A stretch of DNA of 64,000 nt. Source: Poecilobothrus nobilitatus. Taxonomy: Eukaryota; Arthropoda; Insecta; Diptera; Dolichopodidae. Under the pieces are notes generated by a model. The model searched no databases. It was not told the origin of the DNA and saw nothing but the letters and a program-made list of their open reading frames with translations. Below, in pieces: positions 10,025 to 22,719 of this stretch. Position 1 is the stretch's first letter. Every line of letters begins with the position of its first letter. The stretch spans positions 111,107,996 to 111,171,995 of the forward strand of contig OX352774.1 of the NCBI GenBank assembly GCA_947095535.1. Reading direction: 5' to 3'. Both the position numbers and the translations under genes were made by a program.

Positions 10025-12965
10025 TTAGACATATGAAAATTGACATTTGACATATAAAAATATACTTTTTTTTTTTTTAAATTACTTAATATGAATTAAA
10101 AAATAATATTTTTATCTACTGAAAATTTAATAACTTTGGTTTTTATTTAAATTTTTACAATGTTTTATTTTGATTTTGATTTCTTGACGTTTAGATATAA
10201 ACTGAAAGAAAACTAGTATAAAAATCATTAAATGGTAATGGTTAAAAAGATATATTTGATCTAAATGTAAACATATAATTTACAATTTAAACCAAGATCG
10301 ATTCTTTAGGGTTATTGCTACCGATGTGGTATTTCTTTTCTAAATCATTCAAACACAAACATTTAATAAAAAATGTTAACAAAAATACACGGAGGCTTAT
10401 TCTATCCCAGAGAGTGCAGGTTTAAATCCTGCAGAGGTAACAAGTTTTATTAATTAAAAATAAATCCCTCTTGCTACTAAATATAGTGTAAATATCGAAT
10501 ACATAATAATAAAAACAAAATATATTATATTACTGTATAAATTAATAATATTATTCGACCTAATAGCCTTAGTATCCGTTGGTTTAGTAATATTGCATTA
10601 TCCTGTGTGATTTTGTAATCTTAATATAAAATAAAATAAAAATAGAAGTTTGAATTTGATCCTGATTTTATACTATCATTTATAAGTACATAATCTTCAA
10701 ATTTACAAAAATTAAATTAAATTATAATTCTTGTTTCTCATTTGCCATAATACAACATTAATTTTTGCTTCGAACTTGTAATGACTTCACTGTATACATT
10801 TTATACACCTTTGATTTTTTTTTGTGATATAAAACAGAATTTTAAAATGTGAGTATGAGGGCAATATACATAAGATTTTCAAGATCTCAAGATCAAAAGA
10901 TCAAAATTTAATATATAATCAAATGTAGCTGCATACGTTTTGTAAGAAAGAATTTGTTGACCCATTTCAAATAGAAAAATTAATAAAAAAAAAACAATTT
11001 TCTTAATTTTCATTTAAAAATTTAAAAAAAATTTTTTAAAATATTTTTGAACAAAAATTGGAACTATCTATATAAACGATAAGTACACTGTTTGTTTTTA
11101 ATATAATTAGTTTCAAAATCAGTTTCGTAGTAGAGTTTTTTCCCATTATACATATAATTTCTACATTTTTCTAAAATTAAATACCACTTTATGAGATAAG
11201 TAGAGTTCACAAGCTGCCCTTTGCTGTTCAAAACTTCAAGTGAAATATTGGATAATTGATATTATTACAAACTAAGAGAAAGGTATGATTAAAATTAATT
11301 TTATACGGTATCAAAGTAAAAATATAACCAACTAAACAAAAGTTTCAAAAGATTAACATGTCACGTACAGATAAACAATTCATAATGAACATAGAAGAAG
11401 TAACATTTTCCAACGCAGTCAATTATTTAAGATACGGCTGGTCGTTGGATGATTACCTAAACTAAAAAGGGCTTTTGATGAATTATAATGGTAGCTTCCC
11501 GCAGAAAAATGTCAGATGACACGGTAAAAAAGAACAAAATATTGCTATGTATACCTTATAGCAACTATTAAAGTCAGTTAAGAAATTTGATGCCCTGCCT
11601 AACAATTAGCCCATGTTTCTATATTTTTGGTACAAATACATATATCTAGCAATATATTTAGACATATATATGTCATATAATTTTGAGATTTGCAAACAAA
11701 AAGTTTAAATTAGGAATTAATTACCTAAGCAATTCAACACTAAAAGCCTTTGCCAGAGAATCGAATCGCAGTATCACCACTGAACAGTCCACTATTATTG
11801 AAAAAGAAATACTACTACAATAAAATTATGCTTTACAGAACATTTTTTGTTTTGTAGATTTTACAGAAAAATATTTTCGATTAGTCTTATACTTCGCAGA
11901 TGATTTCCATAAAATTTTATATAAGTAAAAGACTAATCGAAAGTTTAAACTAAGAATTGTCTAGGCAATTCAGCCATACAAGCCTACTGAACAGCCCATC
12001 AGTATAACGTTAAAGGAAAAAGCACTTCCAAAATAAAACCAAATTGCATCAAATAATGCAGTTCGAATTACATCGCAATCTTCGAAAAAATGAACGATGA
12101 AAATCTTTTTTCGTCATCACAAAATGATAAAACCTTATCTACTTATTCATAAATGTTAAACATATACCTACTATTAGTTCTACAGTTTACCTCGTTACAA
12201 AGATTTTTTATTCTACATACTAAATTAAAGATTAGGTTTTTCATTTACATTTTCATTTATTTTCTATCATAAAAATTGCCATATTTTATTGCCAAAATTG
12301 CCAAAAATATTAGGGAAATCTGCGTCACTGTTATGATAATTACATAGTATTTACATCAAATCTAAAATGTATTAATTTTTTCTAATTAGAATTACTTTAA
12401 AATTAAATATTTTAAATAATTTTAAAATAAATATATGTATATACTCGTAATTCATTATTTTAATAAAAGATTATAGTTTTAAAAGATCTTTTTTGATTTC
12501 ACAATCTCATTAATTAATTTTATTTTTAAATTTAATTATTTATTAAGTAATAGAAATAATATTTTTAAAGTATAGGGAAATAAATTTATTTCATGTATTA
12601 CAATTAATTTTAATTTTAGGAATTCACGTGCTGTTTTCTTTTCTGTCGAATATTGCAGTTAATATTGTCTAAATTATTAAAGTACATTTAAGCAAACATT
12701 GTGTTTTTTGTTTTTTTTTTTTAATTTTGGCATCTATTCAATAGAAAAAATATTTCCGAATTCTTTGAATCTTTAACACATATTTTTAAATAGTATAATT
12801 TTAACGCCAATCAACTATCAACTAAACTAAACTATTAAAAGGTTAAAGACAAAATAAAAAAAATAAGAATTTTTACATTGTTATATTTATTAATAAAATT
12901 TTCCTAAATAAGAGAATTATTTCCTATTTTGTTTATTTTTAATTATTTTTAAATAGAGTTCTTAT
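10025..12965. other. Intronic DNA without a recognised gene (apart from the tRNA-like fragment at 10384)
   Basis: AT-rich sequence in which I see no coding exon and no strong repeat structure except the fragment listed separately. Confidence 0.45.
10384..10470 (+). mobile_element. Second tRNA-like SINE family, fragment 1
   Basis: GGAGGCTTAT...GCAGGTTTAAATCCTGCAGAGG then TAACAAGTTTTATT resembles the B-box half of a tRNA-derived element. The minus strand of 56395-56505 has the same order: GAGGCTTCG, GGATTCAAATTCTGCACAGG, TAGCAAGTTTTATT. The A-box part is shortened here. Confidence 0.5.
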
Positions 12966-12968
12966 TGT

Positions 12969-13093
12969 TTGCGTTCCTTTTACACGAAAAGAGTATTTGA
13001 GAGTATAGTTGGGAGTAATTGGTAAATGGAACGCTAACCTAACATAATCGTATTTATTCCTATCTAATCTTTTACTCTGTAAAAGGAACGCAA
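12969..13093. repeat. 125-bp foldback with perfect 16-bp arms
   Basis: TTGCGTTCCTTTTACA (12969-12984) is repeated exactly inverted at 13078-13093. It sits directly beside the MITE-like unit at 13099. Confidence 0.85.
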
Positions 13094-13098
13094 GCATT

Positions 13099-13579
13099 AA
13101 GGGTATTCATGATTTGATGCAAAAGTGCAAATTTTTTTTGCACCGTAGCATATATTTGTACCAACTCGTGAACAACCCTAGCATGAATTTTTATTAAACT
13201 GTCAAATATTGTTGATGTGCTTGTTTTGTTTACATAAAAATTTAATATGCTTACCAAAAATTTCAGATATTTGTATATCTTCATATTCTTGACTTAATAA
13301 ATAATCAGAAATAATTTTTTTTTCACTTTTTTCAGGGATTTTTTAAATTTTTATCTAATATAGCGCTTACAAAAAATATATAAACAAACTTTGCAATGGC
13401 CTTGCACAAATATGCAATAGGGTTTAGGTCTTGCATAGTCTTACAAAATTTTGCACTTTTTTATACATGAAAACAACAACAAATTGGGGACTTTAACTGT
13501 CAAAAAATTGAAAAATGCTATACGGTGCAAAATTTTGCACTTGTGCAAGACCACTTTGCACCAACTCGTAAATATCCTT
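13099..13579. mobile_element. MITE-like element with long inverted ends
   Basis: The left end (AAGGGTATTCATGATTTGATGCAAA...TTTTGCACCGTA) and the inverse of the right end (AAGGATATTTACGAGTTGGTGCAAA...TTTTGCACCGTA) align over about 50 bases, with a 13-14 base insertion in the right arm. ATT lies on both flanks and could be a target duplication. It has no coding capacity; the 70-codon frame at 13072-13284 covers the arm. Confidence 0.7.
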
Positions 13580-15540
13580 ATTATAATTTAAACTTTTAAA
13601 AAATCTGCACAGATGTTTAGAAGTGGCAGTACTTAATATACGTAAAAAATATTGTTATGCTAGTTTTCACAAACGGCAGCACATAAAATTCTTTCGCCAA
13701 TTTCACATTTGATTTCGTCACTTTTCATTTTGTTTCGCGACATTTAGTGAACGTCACAAATGAAATTTGACGACAGTAAAATAATTGATAGGATGTTTTA
13801 ATTTTTTATTTATTTATTTGACTTCATTTTACTAATTTTGCATTTGGAAACATTTTCGAAAAATGTTTTCATTTTTTATTTATTTATTTATTTTTGTCTT
13901 AATTTTACTAATTTTGCGTTTGCCAATTTATATATTAAAGAGCTACAATCATATGTTTAAATCTATTATAACTTAGAACTATATGTAGCCTATGCTGACA
14001 AACATGTTTTTTAAAATAAAATTAATTGATTTTAAGGAAAATGGCAAGAAAAACCTTATTGACTATGTATTTTATAAAATTTTAACTAACCTACAGGAAC
14101 TAAAACTAAACTTATATGCTAATCTAAAATCGCATTTATAAGAAGATTTTCTGCGTATTTACAACTATTTTGGAATGTTATAATTAATTTTTCAATCTCC
14201 TCCGCAATGGTATTACTATGCGCTAGCTCGTTTAGCTCTTTTGTTTCGTTTTAATTATTTATAATAATTGAAATAAATAGTTAACAGGAAGAAGTTTTGT
14301 TCCTGTTAACTATTTTAAACATTTATTATTTTTATTTTAAAATAATTTAAATAAGAATTTAAGTTAAATTTTGGTTTTTTTAATTTTATACTTATAGGAA
14401 TTTTAATGATATGAAATTTTACAAATTTTTGATGCAATATCTAATAAATATTCTGGAATGACAACTTTTTTTTATTAGATATATTAAATTTTGTAACTGC
14501 GGAAAATAAAAATAGCAACGCTTGATTTTTTTTTTTATTTTTCTGCTTAATTTCCAAATTAGCGTTACAATGTACATTATACTATCAAAAACATTTGCGA
14601 CGACGATAACGCAAAAACGTTTGTAACAAATTACAAAGTACCACTCCTTGTTTCAGATTTCTCAATTTTACCAATTTTTAAACCCCTTTATAGTGCTTAA
14701 ATTGAGGCATTAGAAGCTTTTGTTTTTTTTTTTTGAAACAACTTAAATTTATTTTTAAAAATGTTGCTCTTCTCAAAGTTTCTAACTTTAGATATATACA
14801 GGAGATGCAAATAGACGTCCAATTAAAATTATCTTAAACTTAAGTTGTATATACAGATATAGACGAAATCAACGACAAAAGGAAACTAATACCTAAGAAC
14901 ATTTTTTGAAAAAATTTTTAAAACTATTTACTTTATACTATATATTTAATTTAAGCATTTTATTTTCTAAATTTTTAAAATTTATTTTTTTAAAAATTTT
15001 TGTGCCATATATTTTTAAATTCCTTAAATACTTTTCCCGTTTTCTTTTAATAAAAATAAAAAAAAAAACGAGAAAAACCAGAAATAATGTTAATAATTAT
15101 ATTTAAAAAAAATTAATTAAAAATTAAAATTAATTATTTTGAAAGGTAAAAATATGAAATAGTAGATTCTTCTTATTATATAAATTTTCGAAACAGTAAA
15201 AATAAAGCTAAATTTCCATTAAAAAGTCATAAATTTTATTATCAAACTGATTGATCAATTTTAGATAAATTCATAAGATGCTAAAATTGATTGGACATTT
15301 GTTGGTTTTTATCAATGAGCGTAAAGAAAACGATTTTAAAATAAATAATTTTAAAACATTGCAATTAAATTCTATTTTTCTATTAGTTGGGGCCAACAAA
15401 ATATTACAACATGTACTTACGCGAAAACCCCAGATATTAAAAAACGATTTTTTTGACTATTAGTTTTCTGTTTAAAATACTTTTGACTTTAATAAAATGT
15501 TGTGATCCTTTATGCTTAGATGAAAATAAATCTTTGCAAA
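13580..15540. other. Intronic DNA without a recognised gene
   Basis: AT-rich, with the palindrome listed at 14275. A 66-codon Phe/Lys/Leu frame at 14906-15106 has no recognisable features. Confidence 0.45.
14275..14315. repeat. Perfect hairpin, 16-bp arms and 9-base loop
   Basis: AAATAGTTAACAGGAA (14275-14290) and its exact inverse TTCCTGTTAACTATTT (14300-14315). No poly-T or transcript context suggests a terminator. Confidence 0.9.
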
Positions 15541-15544
15541 ATCT

Positions 15545-15600
15545 TTCGAATGAAAGGCCAGAGTCTTAACTATTGCACCATTGGCTACATAGAGTCATAA
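15545..15600 (-). repeat. Possible tRNA-like fragment
   Basis: On the minus strand TAGCCAATGGTGCAATAGTTAAGACTC followed by TTTCATTCGAAAG resembles the A- and B-box order of a decayed tRNA-derived element. Weak support. Confidence 0.3.
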
Positions 15601-15997
15601 GTAGTCGTAATTTTTTGTAACTTCAATCTATTTCAATATACTTTTATTTTCTTGTAACTTAAAACAGATTTTCAAAAAAATTAAATAAGTAAACATAACA
15701 TGGTAGAAGAAAATTTTATTTTCAATTTGTCGATTAATTTTCTTTCGTCCACTGTAGAAAAATGGATTGGCTACGAAATCTCGTTTTTCAAAATCTTGTG
15801 TCTCAAAATCATGTATCCCAAAAATTTTGCGTTTTGAAACCAAATAATTTTTTTCAATAATTAAATAAGTTCGCTGGATTTGAAAATTCAAAAAATAAAA
15901 TTTGTACCAAAAAATTCCACAAAAAAAATCACAAATTTAATATGTACATACAATACAATACAATACAACTCTAAAACCCCACCTAATTCAGAATCTC

Positions 15998-16200
15998 ACA
16001 TATAATATAAATATTCTGGAAAAGGCGAAATACTCTGATTTTCAGTACAACTGCCTCTATTTATATTTTTTGCATACATAAAAAAAAAAACTTTTAAAAT
16101 AATGCAGGCTGCCGCCCCAAATCCCCCACTAAAACAAATTATTTGAATTCTGATTTTGTATCCAATTCTATAATCCCCAGTATTTATATTTTTTACATAC
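15998..16200 (+). repeat. Dispersed repeat, similar to 48775-48960
   Basis: AATATTCTGGAAAAGG...GTAC, then CTTTTAAAATAA, a C-rich patch with CCCAAATCCCCC and AATTATTTGAATTCTGATTTTG, correspond in order to blocks at 48787-48930. Similarity is partial. Confidence 0.45.
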
Positions 16201-16421
16201 ATATCTGTTTATTAATAAAAGCTAATTTTATAACTACTTATCTATCTTTTTTAAACATAAAAATTCGACATTTTTTTTTTCAGCATAGTTTTTTCGAAAT
16301 TCTATTTTTAAACTTTTTTGGCTATTCGCCTTTTTTTATACAAAATTTTCTGTTTAACAAAAAAACTGGCTTTCAATAATTCTTGTATTTTTTCCATTTA
16401 TCGCGTATTTATCCCGTATAT

Positions 16422-16548
16422 TTCCAATATCACAAAAAAACGAGATTTTGAGACATGAGATTTATGAAAGCATCAGACGAGATTTTTTCCAATATCACAA
16501 AAACACGAGATTTTGGGACATGCGATTTATGAAAGCATCAGATTTTGA
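16422..16548 (+). repeat. Tandem duplication, 66-bp period
   Basis: TCCAATATCACAAAAA, CGAGATTTTG, GACATG and GATTTATGAAAGCATCAGA occur in the same order starting at 16422 and at 16488. Confidence 0.8.
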
Positions 16549-16599
16549 AAAACGAGATTTTAATTCGCTAAATTTTGATACACTTCCGAAAAAAAAATT

Positions 16600-18476
16600 T
16601 TTTTATGAATTTTCCTTAAAATTTAAAAAAAAAAAAACTTAATGATACAACAAATCAACCAACAACTACCTTCACCCTTAAAAATTTTCCAAATTATATT
16701 TATTAAATGGGTTAAAGTTCTATAATTTTAGACAGTCGTTCACAAATTTGTTATCGTTATTCGGCTTAAATAACTGAACCCATTTTTTGTTTCTTTTTTT
16801 TTTTTTTTTGAAAATTCTAATCCAAAATAAATAAAAAGAAAAGATTTCTTGAAAGTGATACAATTAAAAAAACAAATAAATTATTAAATTTTATTATTAT
16901 TCAATTTATTTGATTGTATCAAAAAAAAAAAACTCTATTAATCTGTTGTGTATATATATATATGTATGTATGTATCTTTAAAATCTCATAAAATCCCGGC
17001 AATACAATTCGTATATTTTAAATTGATATTTTAATACTAAAAAGAATTTTTGTTATTACAAATCTTATTTTAGCTTCATTGAATTTCCCTATCTTTAACA
17101 AAAATAAAAATAAAACGATTTATAAAGAAAAATATACGTGTACGGTGTACATATATGTATGCATATACATGTAACAATCAACAATACTTTTAGAAAAGGC
17201 ACTTAAAATTTTCTTTTTATTTTTATAGTTGACTGATTTTTCCGGTGTACACTTTTTTTTTTAATTTTTTTTTTGTTTTTGCTTTGTAGTTGGAAGATGT
17301 AAACATAAAATATGCGCCCAGAGCATTTTTTTTAAATTTTTCTAATGTTGAAAAAAAATGAAGAAAAAGAAAAACAACAACAAGCCCAATTAGAAAAGGA
17401 AAAATAATAATTTAGAAAACAAAATTGTAGTAAAATGAATCAAACAAAAAAAAAAGAAAAAAAAAATATACAAAAAGGCGATGACCTATACCAATTTGAA
17501 AATATTAGAAAATATAAAAAAGAAGTAATTTTCCTTAAGAAATGCATTCTAAAATATTTATATGTTTGTATGTGCATGTTCCATGCGAATGCATATTTGT
17601 ATAGTTATTATTATTGTCTATTATAGAGTATCTTCGCTCTTATACTTATTTAGTTCATACGTACTTAGTTTGTAGGTTTTATTTTGTTTTGGTCTTAAAT
17701 AGTCTTATGAATTTAAAATAAGACTGTAGAAATTACTGTGAAAGAAAAATAAAATATAAAACACAAGATAAGGTGTAAGGACTGGAAAAATGTTAATTTG
17801 CTTTTATAAAATTCTTAGGGCGCTTATTTTTTATATTTAAATTTTATATTATATCAAATCTAACTATTTATACTTTATTGAGAACAAAAAAAAATATTGC
17901 ACATCGTTTATGGCCTAGTAATAACTGAGGGCTGAAAAGGAATTCTCCACCCACAATATACAAGAAATCAAGGTTAAACTCAGTAAAAGGGGTCTAGTAT
18001 ACGAATTTGAATAATCCAAATTTCACCAAGAACTTAGTATATAGAAAATAGGATTATCTGAAAAACGATTTTGAATATGACTAAAATCTGTCTGCTTTAA
18101 AAAAACAGATGATGAATAAAGAAAATGTATAATTAGTCTATTCGGGATTTAAAAATTTCTAGTGAAAGGTGCTTTGCGATAAACTTGGTAGTTTCTCGAA
18201 TATTACAAAACGCTAATGGTAAATGTTATCCCCTCAAAACCTAACTAATGCCTTATCTCAGTTTCATAGAAAAGCAAGTATCTTTAAAATTCATTCTTTA
18301 AAACATCTAATATATATGGTCAACATAAACCAAAAATACTCAATGGTAATCAAAAGTAGTCAATTAATTTGTTTAAATTAAAAATATGATTATTTAATTA
18401 AAAAAAAAAAATATTCTTTTAAATATAAGAAGCAAGTAATACTACGAGTAGTTTACTACAACAGTTCTACATATGA
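16600..18476. other. Intronic DNA without a recognised gene
   Basis: Poly-A/T-rich, with a TATG microsatellite near 16950-16975. Small frames (for example 17435-17626) start in Lys runs and look like chance. Confidence 0.5.
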
Positions 18477-18477
18477 A

Positions 18478-18671
18478 TTTTTTTTTTTAGTGCATTTCTC
18501 TGCCACATAAATGTGAATACGAAATTACACACTCTTTTTCTTTTCAGGCGTGACTGTAAATGTCGTAAGGGGGAATAAATCTTACGACGTGTGTGGGATT
18601 CGAACCCACACTCCCTCGGTGTTTTCAGCGTATTTCATACGTTTTTACAGACTAGGCCACCGAGACCCCCT
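18478..18671 (-). mobile_element. tRNA-derived SINE, copy 2
   Basis: Same structure as the copy at 8978. On the minus strand it has GGTGGCCTAGTCTGTAAAAA, GGGTTCGAATCCC, TTACGACATTTACAGTCACGC and GGCAGAGAAATGCACT, then poly-A (plus-strand poly-T at 18480-18488). Confidence 0.85.
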
Positions 18672-18837
18672 TAAATTCTATATAAAAATTTAATTTTCAA
18701 ATCAAAAATGAAAATCATACTGTCATTATAAAAATTTAAATTATTATATCCCAAGTGACATTTGAATATATTTGATGATTTAAAATTTTATCTAAGTATT
18801 CTTTTAAGTAATAGATGGAGCATAAATAGTTTTCAAC

Positions 18838-20127
18838 AAGGTAGAATGTAAACCAACGGTTTTTAAAAGCGCACATTTCCAAAACTCAATACAAACTGTT
18901 TATAATTGTGACTTGCACAAAAATTTGAAAATTTCATGTAATAAGAAAAAACGTGAAAATAGGACATTTTTCAAATTTTGAGGGGTCGTAAGTTCGGAAT
19001 CCTATATAACTAAGAAAAACCGTTAACACACGTAAAAATATATTATAGAACATTTAATTTTCATGTCTTACTGAAGAAAAATTTTTACAGGTGCCTAAGT
19101 TACAGGTATCTAAAAATAGAAAATTTTCAATTTTTGAGGCGTAATAACTCTTAAAGAGAGAGTGCTACCAAAACATTTCTGAGGAAACTTATACTAATTC
19201 TAAAAGTTCTTTCTTGTCTCAAAATTTCAGGTTCCTATCTACAGGCGTGCCGGAGTTATTAAAAAAGAAATTTCATGCAAAATGTGGTTTTCACATTACG
19301 GTAAATTTATAAATTACAAAATATTACATAATTTTGATATTGTTTTATATAGATAATAAAATTTTCGATCTTTTCGCAGTTTTAGATTGCAAAACTGTTA
19401 CGCAGAGCCTGAGATATATACATCTAAAAATAGGGCTTTTTCGCAATTTTGAAGAGCTGCAACTTTGGAAGCCTTTACAACTAAAATAAACCTTGAACAC
19501 ATGTAAAAATATATTACTGTAGCTTTAATTTTTATATCTTGCAGAAGTAAAATGTGTACAGGTTCCTAAGTTACAGGTGTTTAAAAATAGCAAATTTTCA
19601 ATTTTTGAGGTCTACTAGCTCATAAACAGGGGGTGGTCGAAAAAAATTTTCTGAGCAAACTTATACTAATTCTAAAAGTTCTTTCTTGCCTCAAAATTTC
19701 AAGCTTCTCTCTAAAAGCGTGCCGGAGTTATGAAAGTAGAAAAATCATGCAAAATTTAGTTTTCACATAACGGTAAATTTAAATACTAAATTTTAAAAAA
19801 TTGTATAATTTTGATATTAATTAACAAAGTTAAAAAAAATACCAGTCGAATGACGTTCTCAGATTGAAAAAATCTTAAGCAGAACATACGATATATGCAT
19901 TTAAAAATAGGGCTTTTTCAAAGTTTGAGGGGCTGTAGCTCCGTAATGGATGGGGCTACATGAAAAAGTTGTTCCACAAAATTATTTTTTTTATGAGACC
20001 TACCCATGATTAAAATTTTTTTTCTCTATCTTTAACGGTGTAGAAGTTTTGTAAACAGACGGACGGACGGACAGAGTGAACTAATAAGCACATTTTTTCA
20101 AATTTTTTTTGGAAATGTGCTAAAAAG
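18838..20127 (+). mobile_element. AGCACATTTCC-ended non-autonomous element, copy 1 (most complete)
   Basis: It starts GGTAGAATGTAAACCAACGG then GCGCACATTTCCAAAA, and ends TTTTTTTTGGAAATGTGCTAAAAAG, so GCACATTTCCAAAA is inverted at the ends. The interior contains degenerate repeats of an about 0.5-0.6 kb module (TTTTGAGG...GTAA...AACTAAGAAAA...CACGTAAAAATATATTA...GGTGCCTAAGTTACAGG...TTCCTATCTA...GTGCCGGAGTTAT) and a (GGAC)n run near 20060-20085. No coding frame. Confidence 0.7.
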
Positions 20128-20209
20128 AGAATTATATTATGTATTACATAATTTTAAGGAATAAGGAATAGTCGAATAATAAAAGGTTTAATGAAATTAA
20201 TGATTCAAA

Positions 20210-20812
20210 CAAGTAACGAAAAAAACAAGGATGTTCAAAAAAGCACATTTCCAAAATTAAAAAATATTCCGTAATAAGTTTTGGAAAAAAGTATATAATT
20301 TTTGAATTTTCAGTTTTTGACAAAATGACTCTAATTTATTATCAAACTTATCATTTATTTTTATTTACTTATTTTCAAAAATCAAACTCCAATTTGAGGT
20401 TTCTAACTTGAACCGTTTGAAAGATAGAAGAGGTCAAAAATTTTGCAAAAATTTAGTTTCGCATAACGGTAAATTAAAATACCGTATAGCAAAACTATAT
20501 ATTTATTTTATATATATTTAGAAAGCTTATAAAAGCAACTTTGGAGTTTGGAGTTTCCTTAAAGAATTTGAAAATATACCTTAAAGAACTTCTGTTATAA
20601 CAATTTAAATATAAGGCTTTTTTGAACTTTGGGGACTGTAACTCCATAACACGTGAGGCTATTGGAAAAATTGTTCCACAAAATTCTTTTTTTTTGCTAT
20701 ACATACTTATTCGCAGTTAAAATTTTATTGCTTTATTTTAAAGGTATAAGGTGTAGAAGTTTTATAAACACCCAGACGGGAAGAGTGAAACTTATAGGCA
20801 AATTTTTTTAAC
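20210..20812 (+). mobile_element. AGCACATTTCC-ended element, copy 2 (shorter)
   Basis: AACAAGGATGTTCAAAAAAGCACATTTCCAAAATT opens this copy, and GTGTAGAAGTTTTATAAACACCCAGACGG...GAGTGAAACTTATAGGC closes it. Its upstream flank matches the inverse of 40500-40560. It lies about 80 bases after copy 1 in the same direction. Confidence 0.65.
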
Positions 20813-20814
20813 AA

Positions 20815-21820
20815 TGACTAAAACTAATTTGTAAGCATAATTTGTATACCATATAGTATACTTATTTAAAAATATAAAACAAGTTATAAAAAAAAAAATG
20901 ATTTTAAATGAATAAATAATACAACAAACATTCGTAGTATTAAAAATGATGCTATGTAAAACCAAATCAAAAATTAAAGCGTATTAAATATTTTATTGAA
21001 ACACTAAAATAGAATCGAAAATAAAGTCGTGTATTGCAACGCCTTTATTTTTCAAAGAATGTGCATTACTTATTTAATAAAATATTCTTGTTTTTATTCT
21101 TTTCTTTCATTTATTGTGAAGTAATTATGTATTTCTATATTATCTTTATAACTTTAAAATGAAATACGTGTATATACGAGTACATATATGCATACATATA
21201 TGCACCCATATATCTATATATTAATCTTGAAACTTCTCTGAATTGAATTTTTTACTTTAAAAATACATGCTTAAATTGAATTATGAATTCACTAAAAGAA
21301 AAGATCTATTAATTTTTGTACAAAAATCAAAAAAAAATTGTGTAATTTCAGTTGTCTGTATCTTATAATTTTCTAAATTTTCTTAAGAAAATAAAAATAA
21401 AAAACAAGAAAGAAAACTAAAACGTGAAATAAGACATACATTCATATACATATATATATGTACTTAAAAATGAAAGTAAAGTGAGGAAAATAATTTCCCT
21501 ATTCATAAAATAAGCATCACTGAAAGAATATGAACTAAACAAAGAATTTTAGTTTCAATTACACACAATTAAAATGACATTTTGTTTTTATACTTGGCTG
21601 AAAATTTCTTTTAAATAAATGTAATTTCTATTTTAAATAAATGTAAGGTAAGGAGGCAAAATGTAATTTAATATAATGTAATGTCATATTGTTTTTGACA
21701 TGATAAATTTGGAGTTGAATATAACTTAACTATCTATCTGCTACGAATCAGTGAACTTTAATGTTAATGGAACTGCATCTAAAAAAAAAACAAAGTAGTA
21801 TGTAAAAACAAAAGATTTTA
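20815..21820. other. Intronic DNA without a recognised gene
   Basis: AT-rich with short TATA-type microsatellites (21175-21225, 21440-21465). Nothing coding recognised. Confidence 0.5.
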
Positions 21821-21824
21821 AAGG

Positions 21825-22715
21825 TGCACATATTGCAAAAGACAAATAAAAACAGTTTAGAATTTACTTGGGCGAAAAATTTGAAAATTTTCTAAGAGTT
21901 TTAATATATCTAAAACCTGACCTCTAATAACTCTTAAACAAGAACGGTTATAAAAAAAAATTATGAGATAACTAAAACTATTATACTAAATTCTAAAACA
22001 TTTTTCTTATCTAAAAATTTCAAGGTTCTATCTAAAAACTTTCTGGAGATATGAAGGAAACAAAATAACGGGTGAGGCTGAGTATACATAAAAAAGTTGT
22101 TTTACAAAATTAATTTTTTTAATGGACCTATAATTATGGTTAAAATTTCATTGTACGGTGCACTAGTTTTGTACAATCAGACTAACGGTTGGACAAACAT
22201 AATGAAACTAATAAGTAAATTTTTTCAAACAAAACAAAGCAGTAACACCAAAATAAAAAAAAATTTGCGACAAACCAAGTGACATTTTCTTCAATTTTTA
22301 TAGATATCCATTTAGTTATTTTATTAAAGATGAAAATTGCAGATTTTACGATTTCTGAAGGCGATTTCTTAAGGATCATAACTATAATACGGGGAACAAT
22401 ACCAAAGTAAATTTATTCTAAGGCAATTTTTACTTATTGGATTTACTTAAGATTGGATTCCTTTTAAATTGATAATTTAAGCTGTTGATTACAGCAGTGG
22501 CTTTAGTGAACTGCAAATTACGGCTTCACAAAAAGATTCGCTTATAATATAATAATTCTTTTTTTATTTTTCAAATGGATTCTATTATTAAAATGTCATT
22601 GATTTATCTCAACCAGTGTAGAAGTTTTGTAAAGAGAGAACGTACAGAGTAAGACGAATAAGTATAAGAGTAAGGTAATACTCAATTGTTTTCAGGTGCT
22701 AAATTAAGAATGAAC
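21825..22715 (+). mobile_element. Diverged copies of the AGCACATTTCC-ended family
   Basis: The first part (21827-22235) has GCACATATTGCAAAAGAC, AACAGTTTAGAATTTACTTG, CTATCTAAAAACTTTCTGGAGATATG and GGTTGGACAAACATAATGAAACTAATAAGTAAATT. A second remnant (22590-22715) has GTGTAGAAGTTTTGTAAAGAG and GTGCTAAATT. Both follow the module order of the copy at 18838 but are degraded. Confidence 0.5.
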
Positions 22716-22719
22716 ATGA

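Larger units (their letters stand above)
15776..16560. repeat. Foldback structure with perfect 21-bp arms
   Basis: The 21-base segment at 15776-15796 (AAATCTCG, T5, CAAAATCT) is exactly inverted at 16540-16560. Weaker inverse similarity continues inward (CCCAAAA and ATG blocks). The right arm is followed back by a tandem duplication of about 66 bases. Confidence 0.7.

Noticed and set aside
14275..14315. Transcription terminator hairpin
   Set aside because: No gene or poly-U context; bacterial-type terminators are not expected here.
16379..16560. CRISPR-like direct repeats
   Set aside because: Only two units, no spacers, in eukaryotic intronic DNA; it is a tandem duplication.
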